NCBI GenBank assembly: GCA_029817715.1
Contig: JARUPY010000290.1
Location: 1,488,001-1,552,000 of the forward strand
From: Melastoma dodecandrum
Taxonomy: Eukaryota; Streptophyta; Magnoliopsida; Myrtales; Melastomataceae
Direction of reading: 5' to 3'
DNA length: 64,000 nucleotides
Shown here: piece after piece, positions 23,703 to 35,067 of the stretch
Layout of the letters: each line of letters opens with the position of its first letter
How positions within the stretch are numbered: position 1 is the stretch's first letter
The notes under the pieces: generated by a model
The model's input: the letters and a program-made list of their open reading frames with translations, nothing else
Told to the model about the DNA's origin: nothing
Database searches by the model: none
Translations under genes and position numbers: made by a program

Positions 23703-23881
23703 AGTGGTGCGCATTTCACACCGAATTCGGCCAAGGAGGGAATACTCGTGGTGTCGCCAAGCTATAGGTAGGGTGATTAGGTGGATTCTTGGATAAGCAC
23801 TGGAGAGGTGCGCATTTCACACCCGAATTCGGCCAAGGAGGAATACTCGTGGTGTCGCCAAGCTATAGGTAGGGTGCTTAG
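23703..23881 (+). repeat. Imperfect tandem duplication (GTGCGCATTTCACACC units)
   Basis: Two units of about 80-100 bases, each with GTGCGCATTTCACACC, GAATTCGGCCAAGGAGG and CGCCAAGCTATAGGTAGGGT. A third, inverted copy sits at about 24950-25030. Confidence 0.75.
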
Positions 23882-24004
23882 GTGGGAGATTCCGAACCTG
23901 ACCCGGATCGTCGCGATCGGAAGGGACGGAGCCGACGAAAACCTAGGGCTACGGGTTTTGGAAACTTGGGACAGCGTCGAAAACGGATCACGTCGGAAAT
24001 ATTT

Positions 24005-24225
24005 GACAATAAGACTCATAGGGATTGTAAAATGTGGTCGCCAGCCATCATCAGGAACGACACTACCCAACCTACCCGACCCTCCCTTGGACAACTCCTA
24101 ATCCCAAAACCACAACAAACTCCCAAACATTCAACATGGAAGAAACAACCAAGAACAGAAGAGGGGAGGGGGGGGGTGACACGTACATGAATACCCATGC
24201 CCCCTCGCGACTTGACATTGTCCCC
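24005..24225 (+). repeat. Block Q, copy 1
   Basis: From GACAATAAGACTCATAGGG through GGTCGCCAGCCATCATCAGG to CCCTCGCGACTTGACATTG. It is repeated in direct orientation at 24645-24860. Its left edge (23969-24043) is itself an inverted copy of the LTR terminus. Confidence 0.8.
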
Positions 24226-24229
24226 AAGC

Positions 24230-24686
24230 TTGACTCGATGCCCGTGAGACTGTTGCCGTTGGTGTCGTGGCTGTTGGGAAAATGGGTGTACGGTTGGAGA
24301 AGGTGGATGACGGTTCTTCGGACAATACGGGATGAGCCTGGCCTATGCTCCCAGAGTGGAGTCGCTGTCCCTTCGTGAGCTGGTTCGTCTGGCCGCTTGC
24401 AGGGCCGGTGGCGCTGTCCCGCGTCTTGCTTCGGAGCGGGGGAGAGCGGTCGCAACTATGGCTATTAAGGTGAGTAGGTTCCAGGGTGGGTAAGTTCCGG
24501 ACGTGGAACCTGGAACCTACCCTGTAATGGCCGGTTCCTTAATTTTTAGAACCTAGAGTCTACCCTGTGGCTCAAAGAAATCCCAAGAAACCAATCCGGC
24601 TGGTTCGGTTTTGTTCGCGTCGAAAACGGATCACGTCGGAAATATTTGACAATAAGACTCACATGGATTGTAAATGTGGTCGCCAG
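24230..24686 (-). repeat. Inverted-repeat arm B
   Basis: Reverse complement of 22909-23351, including the hAT remnant and LTR end. Here the sequence next to the LTR terminus reads AAACCGAACC when reversed, which keeps the AACCG seen at the retrotransposon's left flank. Confidence 0.8.
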
Positions 24687-25045
24687 CCATCATCAGGAAC
24701 GACACTACCCAACCTACCCGACCCTCCCTTGGACAACTCCTAATCCCAAAACCACAACAAACTCCCAAACATTCAACATGGAAGAAACAACCAAGAACAG
24801 AAGAGGGGAGGGGGGTGACACGTACATGATTACCATGCCCTCGCGACTTGACGCTGTCCCCGAGTTTCCAAACCCGTAGCCCTAGGTTTTCGTCGGCTCC
24901 GTCCCTTCCGATCGCGACGATCCGGGTCAGGTTCGGAATCTCCCACCTAATCACCCTACCTATAGCTTGGCGACACCACGAGTATTCCTCCTTGGCCGAA
25001 TTCGGGTGTGAAATGCGCACCTCTCCAGTGCTTATCCAAGAATCC
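24645..25045. repeat. Block Q copy 2 followed by an inverted copy of 23790-23975
   Basis: 24645-24860 repeats block Q directly. 24868-25045 is the reverse complement of about 23790-23965 (CCCTAGGTTTTCGTCGG, then CACCACGAGTATTCC). The mosaic ends near here and ordinary AT-rich sequence follows. Confidence 0.75.
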
Positions 25046-25504
25046 TCTCCCCTTCTTCCGTTCGTTTCCTTCGTCCCGAAGCCAGAGAGCCTTCTCTCCC
25101 AAAATCTGAGGTAAGGAACGATCGGTCCTCCTTTCTTTTTATTTACAATTATTATAGTCTTGTTATTATTATTATTTATTAACAATCCCCACCTAGTTAG
25201 TTACCTCCTCCCGATTCAAGAAATAATTCATTAGGTTCAATTCTTTTTATTCCTAAGTAATACATTAGTTATTTCACATCGTGTAATGAGCGGACATGAA
25301 TCGTTAGTTGAGTCGGATTACGTTTGAGTCAGGGCGTCTCATTTTCTGCGTGACGTAGTCGCACGTAATCGAATCTGAAGTCTCGATAACGCCTCGCTAT
25401 TAACGTTAGTTGACTACGAGAATACTAGACTCTCGTGTCCACGTCGGATTTTGACTAAATCCAAGTTTGACTCCCCTTTTAATTATTCGAAATTATACCA
25501 AACC
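25046..25504. other. Unassigned DNA between repeat blocks
   Basis: Nothing recognised. Moderately AT-rich. Confidence 0.4.
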
Positions 25505-25695
25505 TTTATATGATATATATAAAAAATTCCGGGTCTTTACATGGCCCACCTGCCCCCATGCCGTTAGAGCCCCCTCAGCGGAGCCGCTCTTCCCCCAGGC
25601 CCTCCGAGCCCCCTTAGCACAACGGCCATCCACCACGCCCTCAAGCTCCTTCTATCAAGGCGTTTCACACCCACCAAACATTTCCTATTTTTAAA
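25505..25695 (+). repeat. Block R, copy 2
   Basis: Direct repeat of 23510-23702, differing by small indels (for example CCGTTAGAGCCCC against CCCTTTAGAAGCACCCC). Confidence 0.8.
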
Positions 25696-26151
25696 AACTG
25701 AAAACAAAAAAAATAAAAACTTCTCTTTTTCTTAAAAATTAGAAAGAGAAAGAAAATTTTCATAAATCAAGGACCTAGAGTCTTGGCTTTGTCTTTAAAC
25801 TAAATTACTATTGAAGAGTTTAAATAGTTGAATTTGGTTTGAACTTTTTGTCATGTTAATTTATTTTATTTTGTAAAAATATTTACAGTATAATTTCTTA
25901 CCTTTTTTAATTTACTTAAAACGGTATCGAATGAAGCATGGGTGTTTATTAAAATACCTTTGATAATTGATCGAGCTTTTGTGCATCTCAGTCTCTATAA
26001 TTATTAAGTTAGTTTTAAGTACTTAAAGGAGAAGGTATATATCTCGTGATGAAAGAATTGTCACCTTTTATACTAACAAATGTTTAGCCTATATCTAAAA
26101 GGACGCTTAACTCAAGGAGACGAAAACCTCAAATCTCCTCCTTTTTAATGC
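25696..26151. other. AT-rich gene-free DNA
   Basis: Nothing recognised. Confidence 0.5.
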
Positions 26152-26478
26152 TGTGTTTGGTTTAAGGATTTGAGGAATGAATATAATCGACTAATAATTC
26201 TATTCATTTTTCTTTCTTCATCTCCTTTTATTCTATTCATTTCCTTTTAATTCCTTTCCATTTCCTCCATTTTGAATATGAATGGAAGCAATGAGCATTC
26301 CCTTACTCATAGTAGGAAATGCACATTCCTTCCTCATTCCTTCTCTTCTTTCCCTCATTGTTTTTTTAATTAAACACGTCATTTTTAAACAATTAACTTC
26401 CTAATCAATATTTTTCTCCATTCTCATTCCATTTCATTCGAAATTTCATTTTGGAAACTAAATGGGCACTAAATGTTT
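26152..26478. mobile_element. Candidate MITE (GTGTTTGGTTT ... AAACTAAATGGGCAC)
   Basis: About 320 bases bounded by GTGTTTGGTTTAAGG and GGAAACTAAATGGGCACTAAA, whose reversed form GTGCCCATTTAGTTT resembles the left end. The interior is rich in ATTCCATTTC and its complement and can fold back. A related piece occurs near 52155-52300 (CAAATGGGCCATTAAATG). No target duplication was fixed with certainty. Confidence 0.45.
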
Positions 26479-29062
26479 TAGGAATGATAGATAATGAATA
26501 CAATAACTAAGACCCGATAAATATTTATGTTAAACAATGCCATATATCTATATTTTTCACTTGTCAGTTGACACAAAATTACATTCTACGTAGCACGTAT
26601 CGAATTTTTCTAACGAGTGGTCATTTTTGTGATCGTCGTACAAGAATTAAAGGACAAAGCAATACTCAAAAGCAGAATTGAGTGGAATAATATTGCAAGA
26701 ACAGAGTATTTGCATCACCTATAGCCATGATGAAACAAGAAAGCAAAAGGATAGAAATAACGGCGACGGATGCTTCTAACGGTGACTATGACATGCTACT
26801 TTACTGGAGGCTACCTTTGATAAAGAATGGACGACGCAGGCGAGAAAGCAGTGTTTCAGGACGTGGTGGACGATTTCTAGACGCTCGTAGAGAGAGTAAA
26901 AGCTCAACTTAGCCAAACTGGACTGTTGGTAGTGTTTGTTTTTTAGGCAAGGTGAGACTCTTTATACGTCTGTCTGAACCGTTGATAATCAAGGACGAGG
27001 GTTGAATAAGTTTGTCATATTTATATTTCTATTTCTAGGAATTACGTGTAGATCGTGTAGAGGCATTCTAACTGTCCACATTGCCATGACTTATTCCTGA
27101 GTTCAGCCTTTAACATTGTGTCTCGAGTTCACCTCTAGTCCTCGGCTTCCCAAACTTTTATCTTTCTCGAGTTGGTGTCTCAAATCTCCTCGAGTTCATT
27201 GTGACTTCAGGTCTTTTGAGTAGGCATATTAACAAATTAGCCAAAATTTAGCCGAGCAACTCTGAAATCATGCGTCAACATTGTCCCGAAGAGAATTATG
27301 ATGATCGTGATCTGAATTGATTGTCATAGCTATTCTACCATATGGTATTTCGATCTAGGATCAATTATCTAGTTGTGGTAAGTTTATGGTTGAATCTCGG
27401 CGATCCCTTAGGTGAAACTGAATCGGGAGTGGATTTCTTATTTATTTCCTAGGATAGATCCATTGATTATTTAAATAAACCTAAACCAAGAATGAATTAT
27501 CAGGTTAGGACTTTAAAGAGAAATATACTATTCCCATTTGTGATTTTTTGTGCGTGCGTGCGTGTTGGTGAGAATGTGGGAGATCTTGACATTAGGACAA
27601 ATTATGTTGTGTCCGAAAGAGAAATCAATCCGAGGATATTTTGTATAAACAGGAGTAACAATACTAGCATACCTGTTAAGTCCGCTGCTAGGGTTATTAA
27701 TCAGCTCGACGTGATACTGGTTCCATTGAGATATCTAAACTACCAAAAGAGTTAACTGGATATTCTGATTACCACATGGTGTCGTCACTGGTGGTAAATT
27801 ACAAGGAAAATAAAGATCGATTTAAAAAAAAAGTTAAATTCCCATTTTGGGATTAAACATTTCGGAGCTTAGATGCAAATCTAATTGTTTCGGCATTTAA
27901 AGTGGATCCGCCTTTGATAAGGATCAAGCTTCTTAATTTGAGAAACTAAGGCCCCTCTTGAAAATAAGAAAACATAGCTGTTATCAGAAAAATAAATCGT
28001 TTTTCTAATTTTAAGAGAGAAAAAAAAAACAGTTTTTTTAAGGTTTACAATTTTCATCTGTTTTGCAGAGAAGGGACCCTATTTTCGATTAACAAATAAG
28101 GGACTCTTTTGGTTGTGCTAAAAAAAAAAACAATTTTTGAAAACTTTGAAGACAGGTTATTTCAGTTTCAATTTTTTTTTTATTTTCCTCTGAAAACAGA
28201 CAATTCTTGTAAATCAAACACGAGGCAAATTGGATTTAATTGTCTTGGCTATCAAGTCGGGTGGGACCAAATGACATTTGGGACAAATGCTAAATTATAA
28301 ACGTTTCGAAAGTTTTTTTAAATACCGCCCTTAATTCATGTTTTGTAACAACAAATTTAAAAATATATTAATAATATCATGAACTCCTGATTTAAAAAAA
28401 AAAAAAAAAACAAATGCATTCTCATTTATAGTAACTCCCTGATCCAGCGAGTTCCCCACCACATCAATTTGAGGTAATACGCCGGAAGGGAAAGAAGGGA
28501 GAGGGGTGAGCATTCCCGTCTTCCCTTCCCTTTCTGCACTCGTACAAGCATGCTAATGAAATCGTTAATATAAATAAGCGTGTAACTTGTAAATTAAAGT
28601 CGTTATTTTGTAAGAATAAATTAGAAACGTATGTGATGAATTTTGAAATATTCCACGGAATTTTTAGAGTTTCGTTACTTCGTACAATCGCGGAGGAATT
28701 CAGCAAAAAGAGCAAAAGAAAATTGCGGGGGGTTGCGGGGACTTTGCGAGGTATATTACAGCAAGGCAAGTCATGTAACTATCATCCCCATACCAATCAA
28801 ACAAGTAACAGGAGACCGGGTCATTTTCAAGGCACTTAATTGGTTCTAAATAGCTAAATGTAGGTCGGGTTTGATTCATGAAAAGGAAATTAACAAACAG
28901 GAGGACTTGGCAACATTTCATTTTTGTACAATAATTCTTTCTCGTTTGACATTTTCGAAAGGCTTAACATCACGAACTAAAAAAGAAGAATACCTCCACA
29001 CCTTGACTTTCACTTGACCAACAACGACTTGGGTTTCTTGGTTTAAAAAGATATGGGAGAAG
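26479..29062. other. Gene-free AT-rich DNA left of MULE-2
   Basis: Short open frames (for example near 26727 and 27492) show no family features. Poly-A and poly-T runs occur near 28020, 28120 and 28390. Confidence 0.5.
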
Positions 29063-29071
29063 AAGAAGTTG

Positions 29072-29153
29072 GGGAGCGGCTAACGTCCCGTGCGTGGGAC
29101 GTCCTCCGCATTGTACTAATTTCGACCCTGATTTAGTACATTGTATTAATACC
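29072..29153 (+). repeat. MULE-2 left TIR
   Basis: About 82 bases matching the reverse complement of 38514-38595 with about one mismatch (ATTAATACC against ATTAACACC). It includes the nested palindrome CGTCCCGTGCGTGGGACG. Confidence 0.93.
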
Positions 29154-30010
29154 AATTAGTACACTTGTTATTACTAACGATGTACTAACTACAATGTTAG
29201 TACAATGTACTAATGGGTACTGTTTTTGTACAAGTACAGTGAGTACAATGTACTAATGGTCACTGTTTTTGTACTAGTTTACAGTTAGTACAATGTACTA
29301 ATGATCACTGTTTTTGTACTAGTACAGTTAGTACAATGTACAAAACTTTTTTAGTACATTTTTAGTACATTACAGGTGTACTAATTAGTACAAAACAGTA
29401 ACAGTGATTTTTAGTACAATGTACTAAGGGTTACTAGTACAAAAACAGTGACTAGTAGTACAATGTACAAACACTGTAGCTAGTACATCGTCAGTAATTA
29501 TAAATGTACTAATGGGTACTGTTTTTGTACTAGTACAGTTAGTACAATGTACTAATTGGTACTGTTTTTGTACTAGTACAGTTAGTACAATGTACTAATG
29601 GTACTATTTTTATACTAGTACAGTTAGTACAATGTACTAATGGGTACTATTTTTGTACTAGTAATGGTTAGTACATTGTACTAAAAAACACTCTTACTGT
29701 TTTGTACCAATTAGTAAACCTGTAATGTACTAACAATGTACTAACAAATTTTGTACATTGTACAAACCAATACTAGTACAAAAACAGTAACCATTAGTAC
29801 ATTGTACTAACTGTACTAGTACAAAAATAGTGACCATTAGTACATTGTACTAACTGTACTAGTACAAAAACAGTATCATTAGTACAATGTACTAACTGTA
29901 CTAGTAAAAAAACAATGACTATTAGTACATTGTACTAACTGTACTAGTACAAAAACAATACAATTAGTACAATGTACTAACTGTACTAGTACAATGTTAG
30001 TAATAACAAA
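29154..30010. repeat. MULE-2 left subterminal palindromic array
   Basis: Degenerate units of about 50-60 bases built on AGTACAATGTACTAATGG, ACTGTTTTTGTACTAGTAC and relatives. The motif order is one way from 29154 to about 29690 and reverse-complemented from there to 30010, so the array is itself an inverted repeat able to form a long hairpin. This is non-coding sequence. Confidence 0.85.
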
Positions 30011-30724
30011 ACGCAAAATATTTGACGGAACTAATTTCATTGTGTACGTTTTTGGTATATTACTAACAAAACCGAGCCTAAATCCGAAACCGGCGTCAAC
30101 GTGAAATTACAATTTTTGACAAACCCCCGTTCCCCAAAAGACTTCGTCTGAGTGTTGGTCTTATTCCCAGGTGAGTTTCCCCCGGAAGGTCAGATTCTTC
30201 TCTTCGCGTTTCGGTTTGTTCTCCCCGACCGCGTTACCTCCCTTTGATGCTACTTTAGGAAATCAGGCCAGACAACGAAGGTACGTTCATGGGTAGGTAC
30301 GGGATGGATGGGGCTTCCAATGGGTAAATTAGGGTTTACTGATCTGTCGGGCCGTGGTTGCGTGAGGTGTGCTGGTTCGTCGGGGCGGTGGCTGTGGGTA
30401 TCGTCAGGTGCGGGATCGTAGTGGGTTCGTACAGGTGAAGTGGTCGGTGAAGTGGTTTCCGTGGACGTGGGTAATTAGGGCAAGGTCGTTCCCTCGGGGC
30501 TTTGGGTGTTTAGGGTTTAATCGTACACTGTGGGTGCCGTGGGTATTATGCATGTTCGCTTGAGCGTATTTGGGGCAGCGATTAATCCCATTCTTTGATA
30601 GTTGGAATGGATTGGTGTGGTTTCGTTCGCGTGGGTTTGTTATTATGTTGTTGCTTATGTGTTTTCGCCGTCGGGACGGATTAAAGTATTGATTGATACC
30701 CTCGATTACTTAGGTATATCAATC
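30011..30724 (+). other. Leader/promoter region of the first MULE-2 gene
   Basis: GC-richer sequence with CTTCTCTTCGCG and TTAGGGTTT-type stretches, consistent with a promoter and 5' leader. No clear TATA box chosen. Confidence 0.35.
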
Positions 30725-33340
30725 ATGGATATGGAGGACATCAACATTCGTGAAGACCAAGAGATGGAAGATTTCAGAGAAGATCCGGCCGATCGGTCAG
30801 CTAGTAAACGGACCAAGTCATCTGGCCTTGAGAAGGTGAATTCCCGGTCGACCGTCCTGCGTTCGAAGAAGTTGGAGCAATAAGGTTTTATGCTAACTCC
30901 ATTTGGTATTGTCGTAGGATTACATATACACACGGTGTAGCCCAAAGAAGTTGTGGGCGCTTTTCAATTCATTCGACGAGGATAGGGAGGCCGTGGTAAG
31001 AGAAGTTGGGTTCGAAGGGCTACTGCACATGGCCAGCCACAACATGAACCACATAGCGTTGAGGCTCTGCTTGAGGATGTTAGACCCAACGAGACGAGTG
31101 ATTGTCATAGACGACGTGGAACACAAGTTGAGACCTGCAGATGTAGAAGCGATTCTGGGTCTGACTTGTATGGGATCTCCCGTTCCAATGAAAGGCTCAC
31201 TCGAATGTGTTCGACCCGAGTTACGGGAGCACATAAAACTTGGGCGGATATCAATGAAGTCTGTCGAGGAAAAGTTGTGCGATCGGCAAGCGACGGATGA
31301 ACTATTCAAGGCCGAGCTGGTGCTATTCATCCTGGGGTGCTACCTCTGTCCAGGCACTGCGTTTGACATCCCAAGGGGATATCTACTGTCAACAATGACG
31401 TGGGATCGATTGTGAATTTCGATTGGGCGAGTCACATGTTGGATACACTGTGCAATTATGTGAGGACGTTGAAATTGAAGAAGGTTGTGCGTTACATAGG
31501 CGGATGCGTACACCTCCTAATCGTAAGTATTTCTGTTTGTAATGCATTTCCCTCCAAATACATAGGACGCGCAAAATTTGCGATCAACGTTTTTCACCGC
31601 TGCGTCATGTCAAGATGTTTTTCACAATAATGTTTGCAGGCATTTTTTGCCTGCAAGGTCAGTAAACCAGGATCACCGCTTTCAATATCTGGTCGGACGA
31701 CCCCGTTATGTGCAGAGTGGGATGATGCCCGGTTGCACGCATGTTTGAAAATGTCGGACGAAATTTACCTTGAGAAGGTATGATGTGGCTTATTGAACTT
31801 TCTTTTTGCCACTGCCAGCTACGAACAATAGCTATATTATTCGTACAGAACCAAGTTGAGGGGTGTTCTCAGACGGGTAACGATGATGCTCGCGCAGTGC
31901 CGGATGAGGTCGACGACATTCAGACGCTGCTACAGAACGTAAAGGTAAAACATAAACTAAGCTCCAACCGATTAAGTTCACAATGATTCAAGAACATGCT
32001 AAGCCTCAAATGTTGATATTACTGAAGGGCGTTGATTTCCGTGTACGATTTGTGGAGCACGGCAGGGATGACCTAAAGCGGCAAGTACACACACTGTTAC
32101 TTGAAGTCAGAGAGGTCCGGAGCGTTGTTCGTGGCTTGGTAGACGCCATAACTACCCGTGGAGCCACACGTAACGAGAAATCGCTGATGGAAGACGTCGT
32201 GCCCCAGGTGCTGAATTCTTCAATACCACGACAGAGGTGGACCGAGATGTGCCAATTGAGGACAATGAACAGCAGGACCCACTGAATGAAGCAGGCCCTT
32301 CTGCTGTTAACAAGAAGAAGATAGTAGTCGAAGTCGGGTCACTGCTGCAGTCCCAGGGCTTCGACGATTCCCAGCCCACACCTGATATCGGGCAGCATTC
32401 ACAAAAATCTAATGAAGGCTCGGAAGCAATGGAAAGAAGGGTGATGGTTGTTCTCGACAAAATGACCCTACTGCTGGGACAGCCGCAAGCCAATCCTGGG
32501 GCAGGGAATGATATCGTCAATTGCTTGTCACAGCCACAGGCAGTCGACGTGTTATAGAGGGTGGTGTCACCCGAGGAGCCGAATCGCATTGAAGACAGGA
32601 TCGATGACATACACGCATCGCCACCTGTGCAACACCACGTCGTTAACAAGGTCAGATCACACATCATTTCAGTTTCGTCGATGTACTTCGTTAATTGTTA
32701 AACCCGGTTAATCCGGTTTCTTTATATTGATGTGTTATTGTTTAATACGGTTGTCATAGGAGAGTTTTTCTTCCACCAATCAGGTGAAGAATCCGGATAA
32801 AGTTCAGACCCGTCGTGCCTCCACGCGTAAGCCGTCCGTTTACGCGACATCTCCCTTCGTTACGGATAAGGTAGTGCCCCGGCGATCGAAGAGACTTCGT
32901 GATAATATTCCGGAGGTATATCATCACTCTTCACCCGTAGGTGTAGGGTGTCGGCGTAGCATTCAACGATATTAACCAAGTAGTCTTATAGAAGTTTGTT
33001 AATATGTTAATTTATAGGACATTGATAAACTAATTCCGGAAGATGTTGATTTAGGAGAGTTGAAATCTTTCAACGTGGGAGATTGGAATTTGTTGTCCTA
33101 TGCTTGGAATGAACTGCTCGATCCCAGGTTGGATTTTCTTGTTATGCATTGTATTTTATTATTCGAGAGTGTAGGGGTTCGTTATTCCGACTACACTGTG
33201 ATTTTATCACGATATGATATTTATGTTGTTGCAGCGAACTGCTTTGTTTGGGACATTCTGTCAGCATTTCAAGGCATGGAATGCTAATCGTGCTCCCTTT
33301 GTCCAACGTTGCAGCACGAGCGACGGTGGGATGGACTTGA
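30725..33340 (+). pseudogene. Ulp1-associated-type accessory gene of MULE-2, damaged
   Basis: Proposed exons, all with GT-AG edges: 30725-30835, 30918-31522, 31640-31777, 31849-31944, about 32028-32650, 32784-32915, 33018-33127 and 33235-33340. The second exon (RCSPKKLWALFNSF, RLCLRMLDPTRRVI, LRPADVEAILGL, FILGCYLCPGTA, then WASHMLDTL and RYIGGC) matches the pattern of plant transposon-borne proteins that usually end in a C48 (Ulp1) SUMO-protease domain. The 32784 exon has RKPSVYATSPF followed by a basic stretch, as found just before that domain. Only an Ulp1-like beginning (SELLCLGHSVSISRHGMLIV) remains; the catalytic His-Asp-Cys region is not seen. Frames break at a GGGG run near 31375 and a CCCC run near 32206, and TAG sits at 32555-32557. 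The end overlaps the convergent transposase. Exon 5 start is uncertain. Confidence 0.65.
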
Positions 33341-34646
33341 CGCCTTCGATCTTCATAATGTGGAACATATGTGCGCAAGGCAGTCCGTAAGTTTCGAAAT
33401 GTACGCAACTACAGGTCAACGACGGACGATGTTTAGCTGAATAAACTTCAACCCCCAGTGATTCCTGCTCGTAACTTCCCAGCCGATATACTCGATTAAT
33501 ATTTCCATCTATCATACCTTCAACGAAGAACAATGCTTCCTTGTGGATCTGCAAATAAACCTTACGAAACGATGCTAGAGTGTATATCCGACTTGCGTCC
33601 GCCTCGAGGCTGCGCAACATGGTTCGCAATTGATATGCCTTACATGTCGAATTGTAATCCGCCATACTTTCCTTATGGCACAGGTCTGCGACGGCTCGCT
33701 CGTAGTGATGTAAAAATTCATGCACTTTGTGCTTCGTCTTCAGGTACATTTTCATGAATGCGTGCATCCCTTCGCAACGCTGCGTGCTCCTAAGAGTAGC
33801 CCAGAAATGTCCTTGACAATACGTCATCCACCACATTCGTCTGCTATCATACAACTGTTGTAGCCAGCGAATGTTAACCGTCCTAGTATTTTTCATCATA
33901 TCCTCCCACTCTTGCTCTACCTCATCGATGGACTTCGAATTGTACATGAAGGCAGAGATGCATCGTCTCAGCGTCGGATCATGTACTCTACGGACAATAT
34001 TGCGACTCATGTGCCAAAGGCAAAGACGGTGTCTGGCTATTGGCCACGTTTCTCGTACGGCGGCGATCATCGATCTATCTGCATCGGTGACAACGCTGAT
34101 AGGTACTTTGGACCCCATAACCTCGGCATGCGTACTTAAAAGCCAAGTGTAATCCTCTACTGACTCAGAAGCCATTAAGGCGGCCCCAAAGACAATGGTC
34201 TGGTGATGGTTGTTGACTCCAACGATGACAACCATTTGCATACCATATGCATTCGTCTTGAAGGTTGAATCTAAAGCAACAACGTCTCCGAATGCGTTGT
34301 AATCCAACTTAGATTTTCTGTCTGACCAGTACATACGGACGACTTCGCCGTCCTCAATGGCTGTCATCAGTGACATGCCTTGATCGCAACCTTGTCTGGA
34401 CAGTAGATATGCATATCCATCATCAAACATCGAGCAACTTCCAGATCTTTCATCCTTCAGCTTGCGATTGTTCATGTCTTTCATTAAGAAGCCCACCCGT
34501 TCGTGCCCTCCAGAAGCGTAAACCAGCAGACGCATAATGTCGCATTGCCTGAAAGCTACGCTTAACATTCGATTTACGGCTGCCATGTCCTCATCAGTCA
34601 CTGCTCGCCTTTCGCACATGAAACATGATAGAGGGCCAGGCACCAA
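33261..34646 (-). CDS. FAR1/Jittery-type MULE transposase (mudrA-like)
   Basis: A 461-codon open frame without introns. The MULE DDE core shows D126 (VVALDSTFKTNAYG), D188 (SVVTDADRSMIAA), the CLWH motif at 209-212 and E292 (QRCEGMH). A SWIM zinc finger follows with C412, C414, C424 and H426. This matches FAR1/FRS-related transposases, which bind the element's TIRs and catalyse cut-and-paste transposition in the nucleus. The frame opens with a non-ATG codon inside FHNHALVPGPLS, the end of the FAR1 DNA-binding region. An in-frame TAA lies about 20 bases upstream, and the rest of that domain is only weakly traceable to about 34800, possibly across an intron (GTAGGTTATT donor). The core is intact but the N-terminus looks incomplete. 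The 3' end overlaps the convergent gene by about 80 bases. Confidence 0.9.
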   Translation of the reverse strand: MVPGPLSCFMCERRAVTDEDMAAVNRMLSVAFRQCDIMRLLVYASGGHERVGFLMKDMNNRKLKDERSGSCSMFDDGYAYLLSRQGCDQGMSLMTAIEDGEVVRMYWSDRKSKLDYNAFGDVVALDSTFKTNAYGMQMVVIVGVNNHHQTIVFGAALMASESVEDYTWLLSTHAEVMGSKVPISVVTDADRSMIAAVRETWPIARHRLCLWHMSRNIVRRVHDPTLRRCISAFMYNSKSIDEVEQEWEDMMKNTRTVNIRWLQQLYDSRRMWWMTYCQGHFWATLRSTQRCEGMHAFMKMYLKTKHKVHEFLHHYERAVADLCHKESMADYNSTCKAYQLRTMLRSLEADASRIYTLASFRKVYLQIHKEALFFVEGMIDGNINRVYRLGSYEQESLGVEVYSAKHRPSLTCSCVHFETYGLPCAHMFHIMKIEGVKSIPPSLVLQRWTKGARLAFHALKC

Positions 34647-35067
34647 TGCGTGATTGTGAAATCTCAGACGTTAGATTTTCACCTTGCGTATCCATATGAG
34701 GTTATCCAGTAGGTGAACCTACCGAGCGAAATCTTCTACAAAACATGATATTAATATAACAAAATAAAAAACGAATAACCTACCAGTGTGGAAGTAGAAG
34801 GCATTTAATTCATTGGTCATCATGCTTGCAGGACCGCCGGTTTGATCTGTGTGCAGGACTTATCCGACTGAACATTAATAATCCACCAACCACGCTCAGA
34901 GAACTCGAAACGACATGGAACCGTCGATACTGCTCCCATTAACTTCCCTAAGCCAACTCCAATTGTAACACCGATTTCTTCTATCCCACTCACCCTACGG
35001 GAACGCGCCCACTAAGCCACTTCCACCGAAACACAGACACGGTAACCAAACCCTTAAGCCTCGCCAG
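34647..35067. promoter_or_regulatory. Divergent intergenic region between transposase and accessory pair
   Basis: About 420 bases between the leftward transposase and the rightward paralogue pair. It may serve as a two-way promoter, but part of it probably encodes the transposase N-terminus. No TATA box was assigned. Confidence 0.3.

Noticed and set aside
24034..25185. Several open frames over 100 codons on both strands
   Set aside because: They lie in the mosaic repeat region, repeat among the duplicated blocks and encode no known domain.
27492..27755. 87-codon open frame with a hydrophobic start
   Set aside because: No family features and no promoter or homologous neighbour; chance length in AT-rich DNA.
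29154..30010. Regular short repeats resembling a CRISPR array
   Set aside because: Units are degenerate, palindromic and without unique spacers. They border a MULE TIR in a plant genome.
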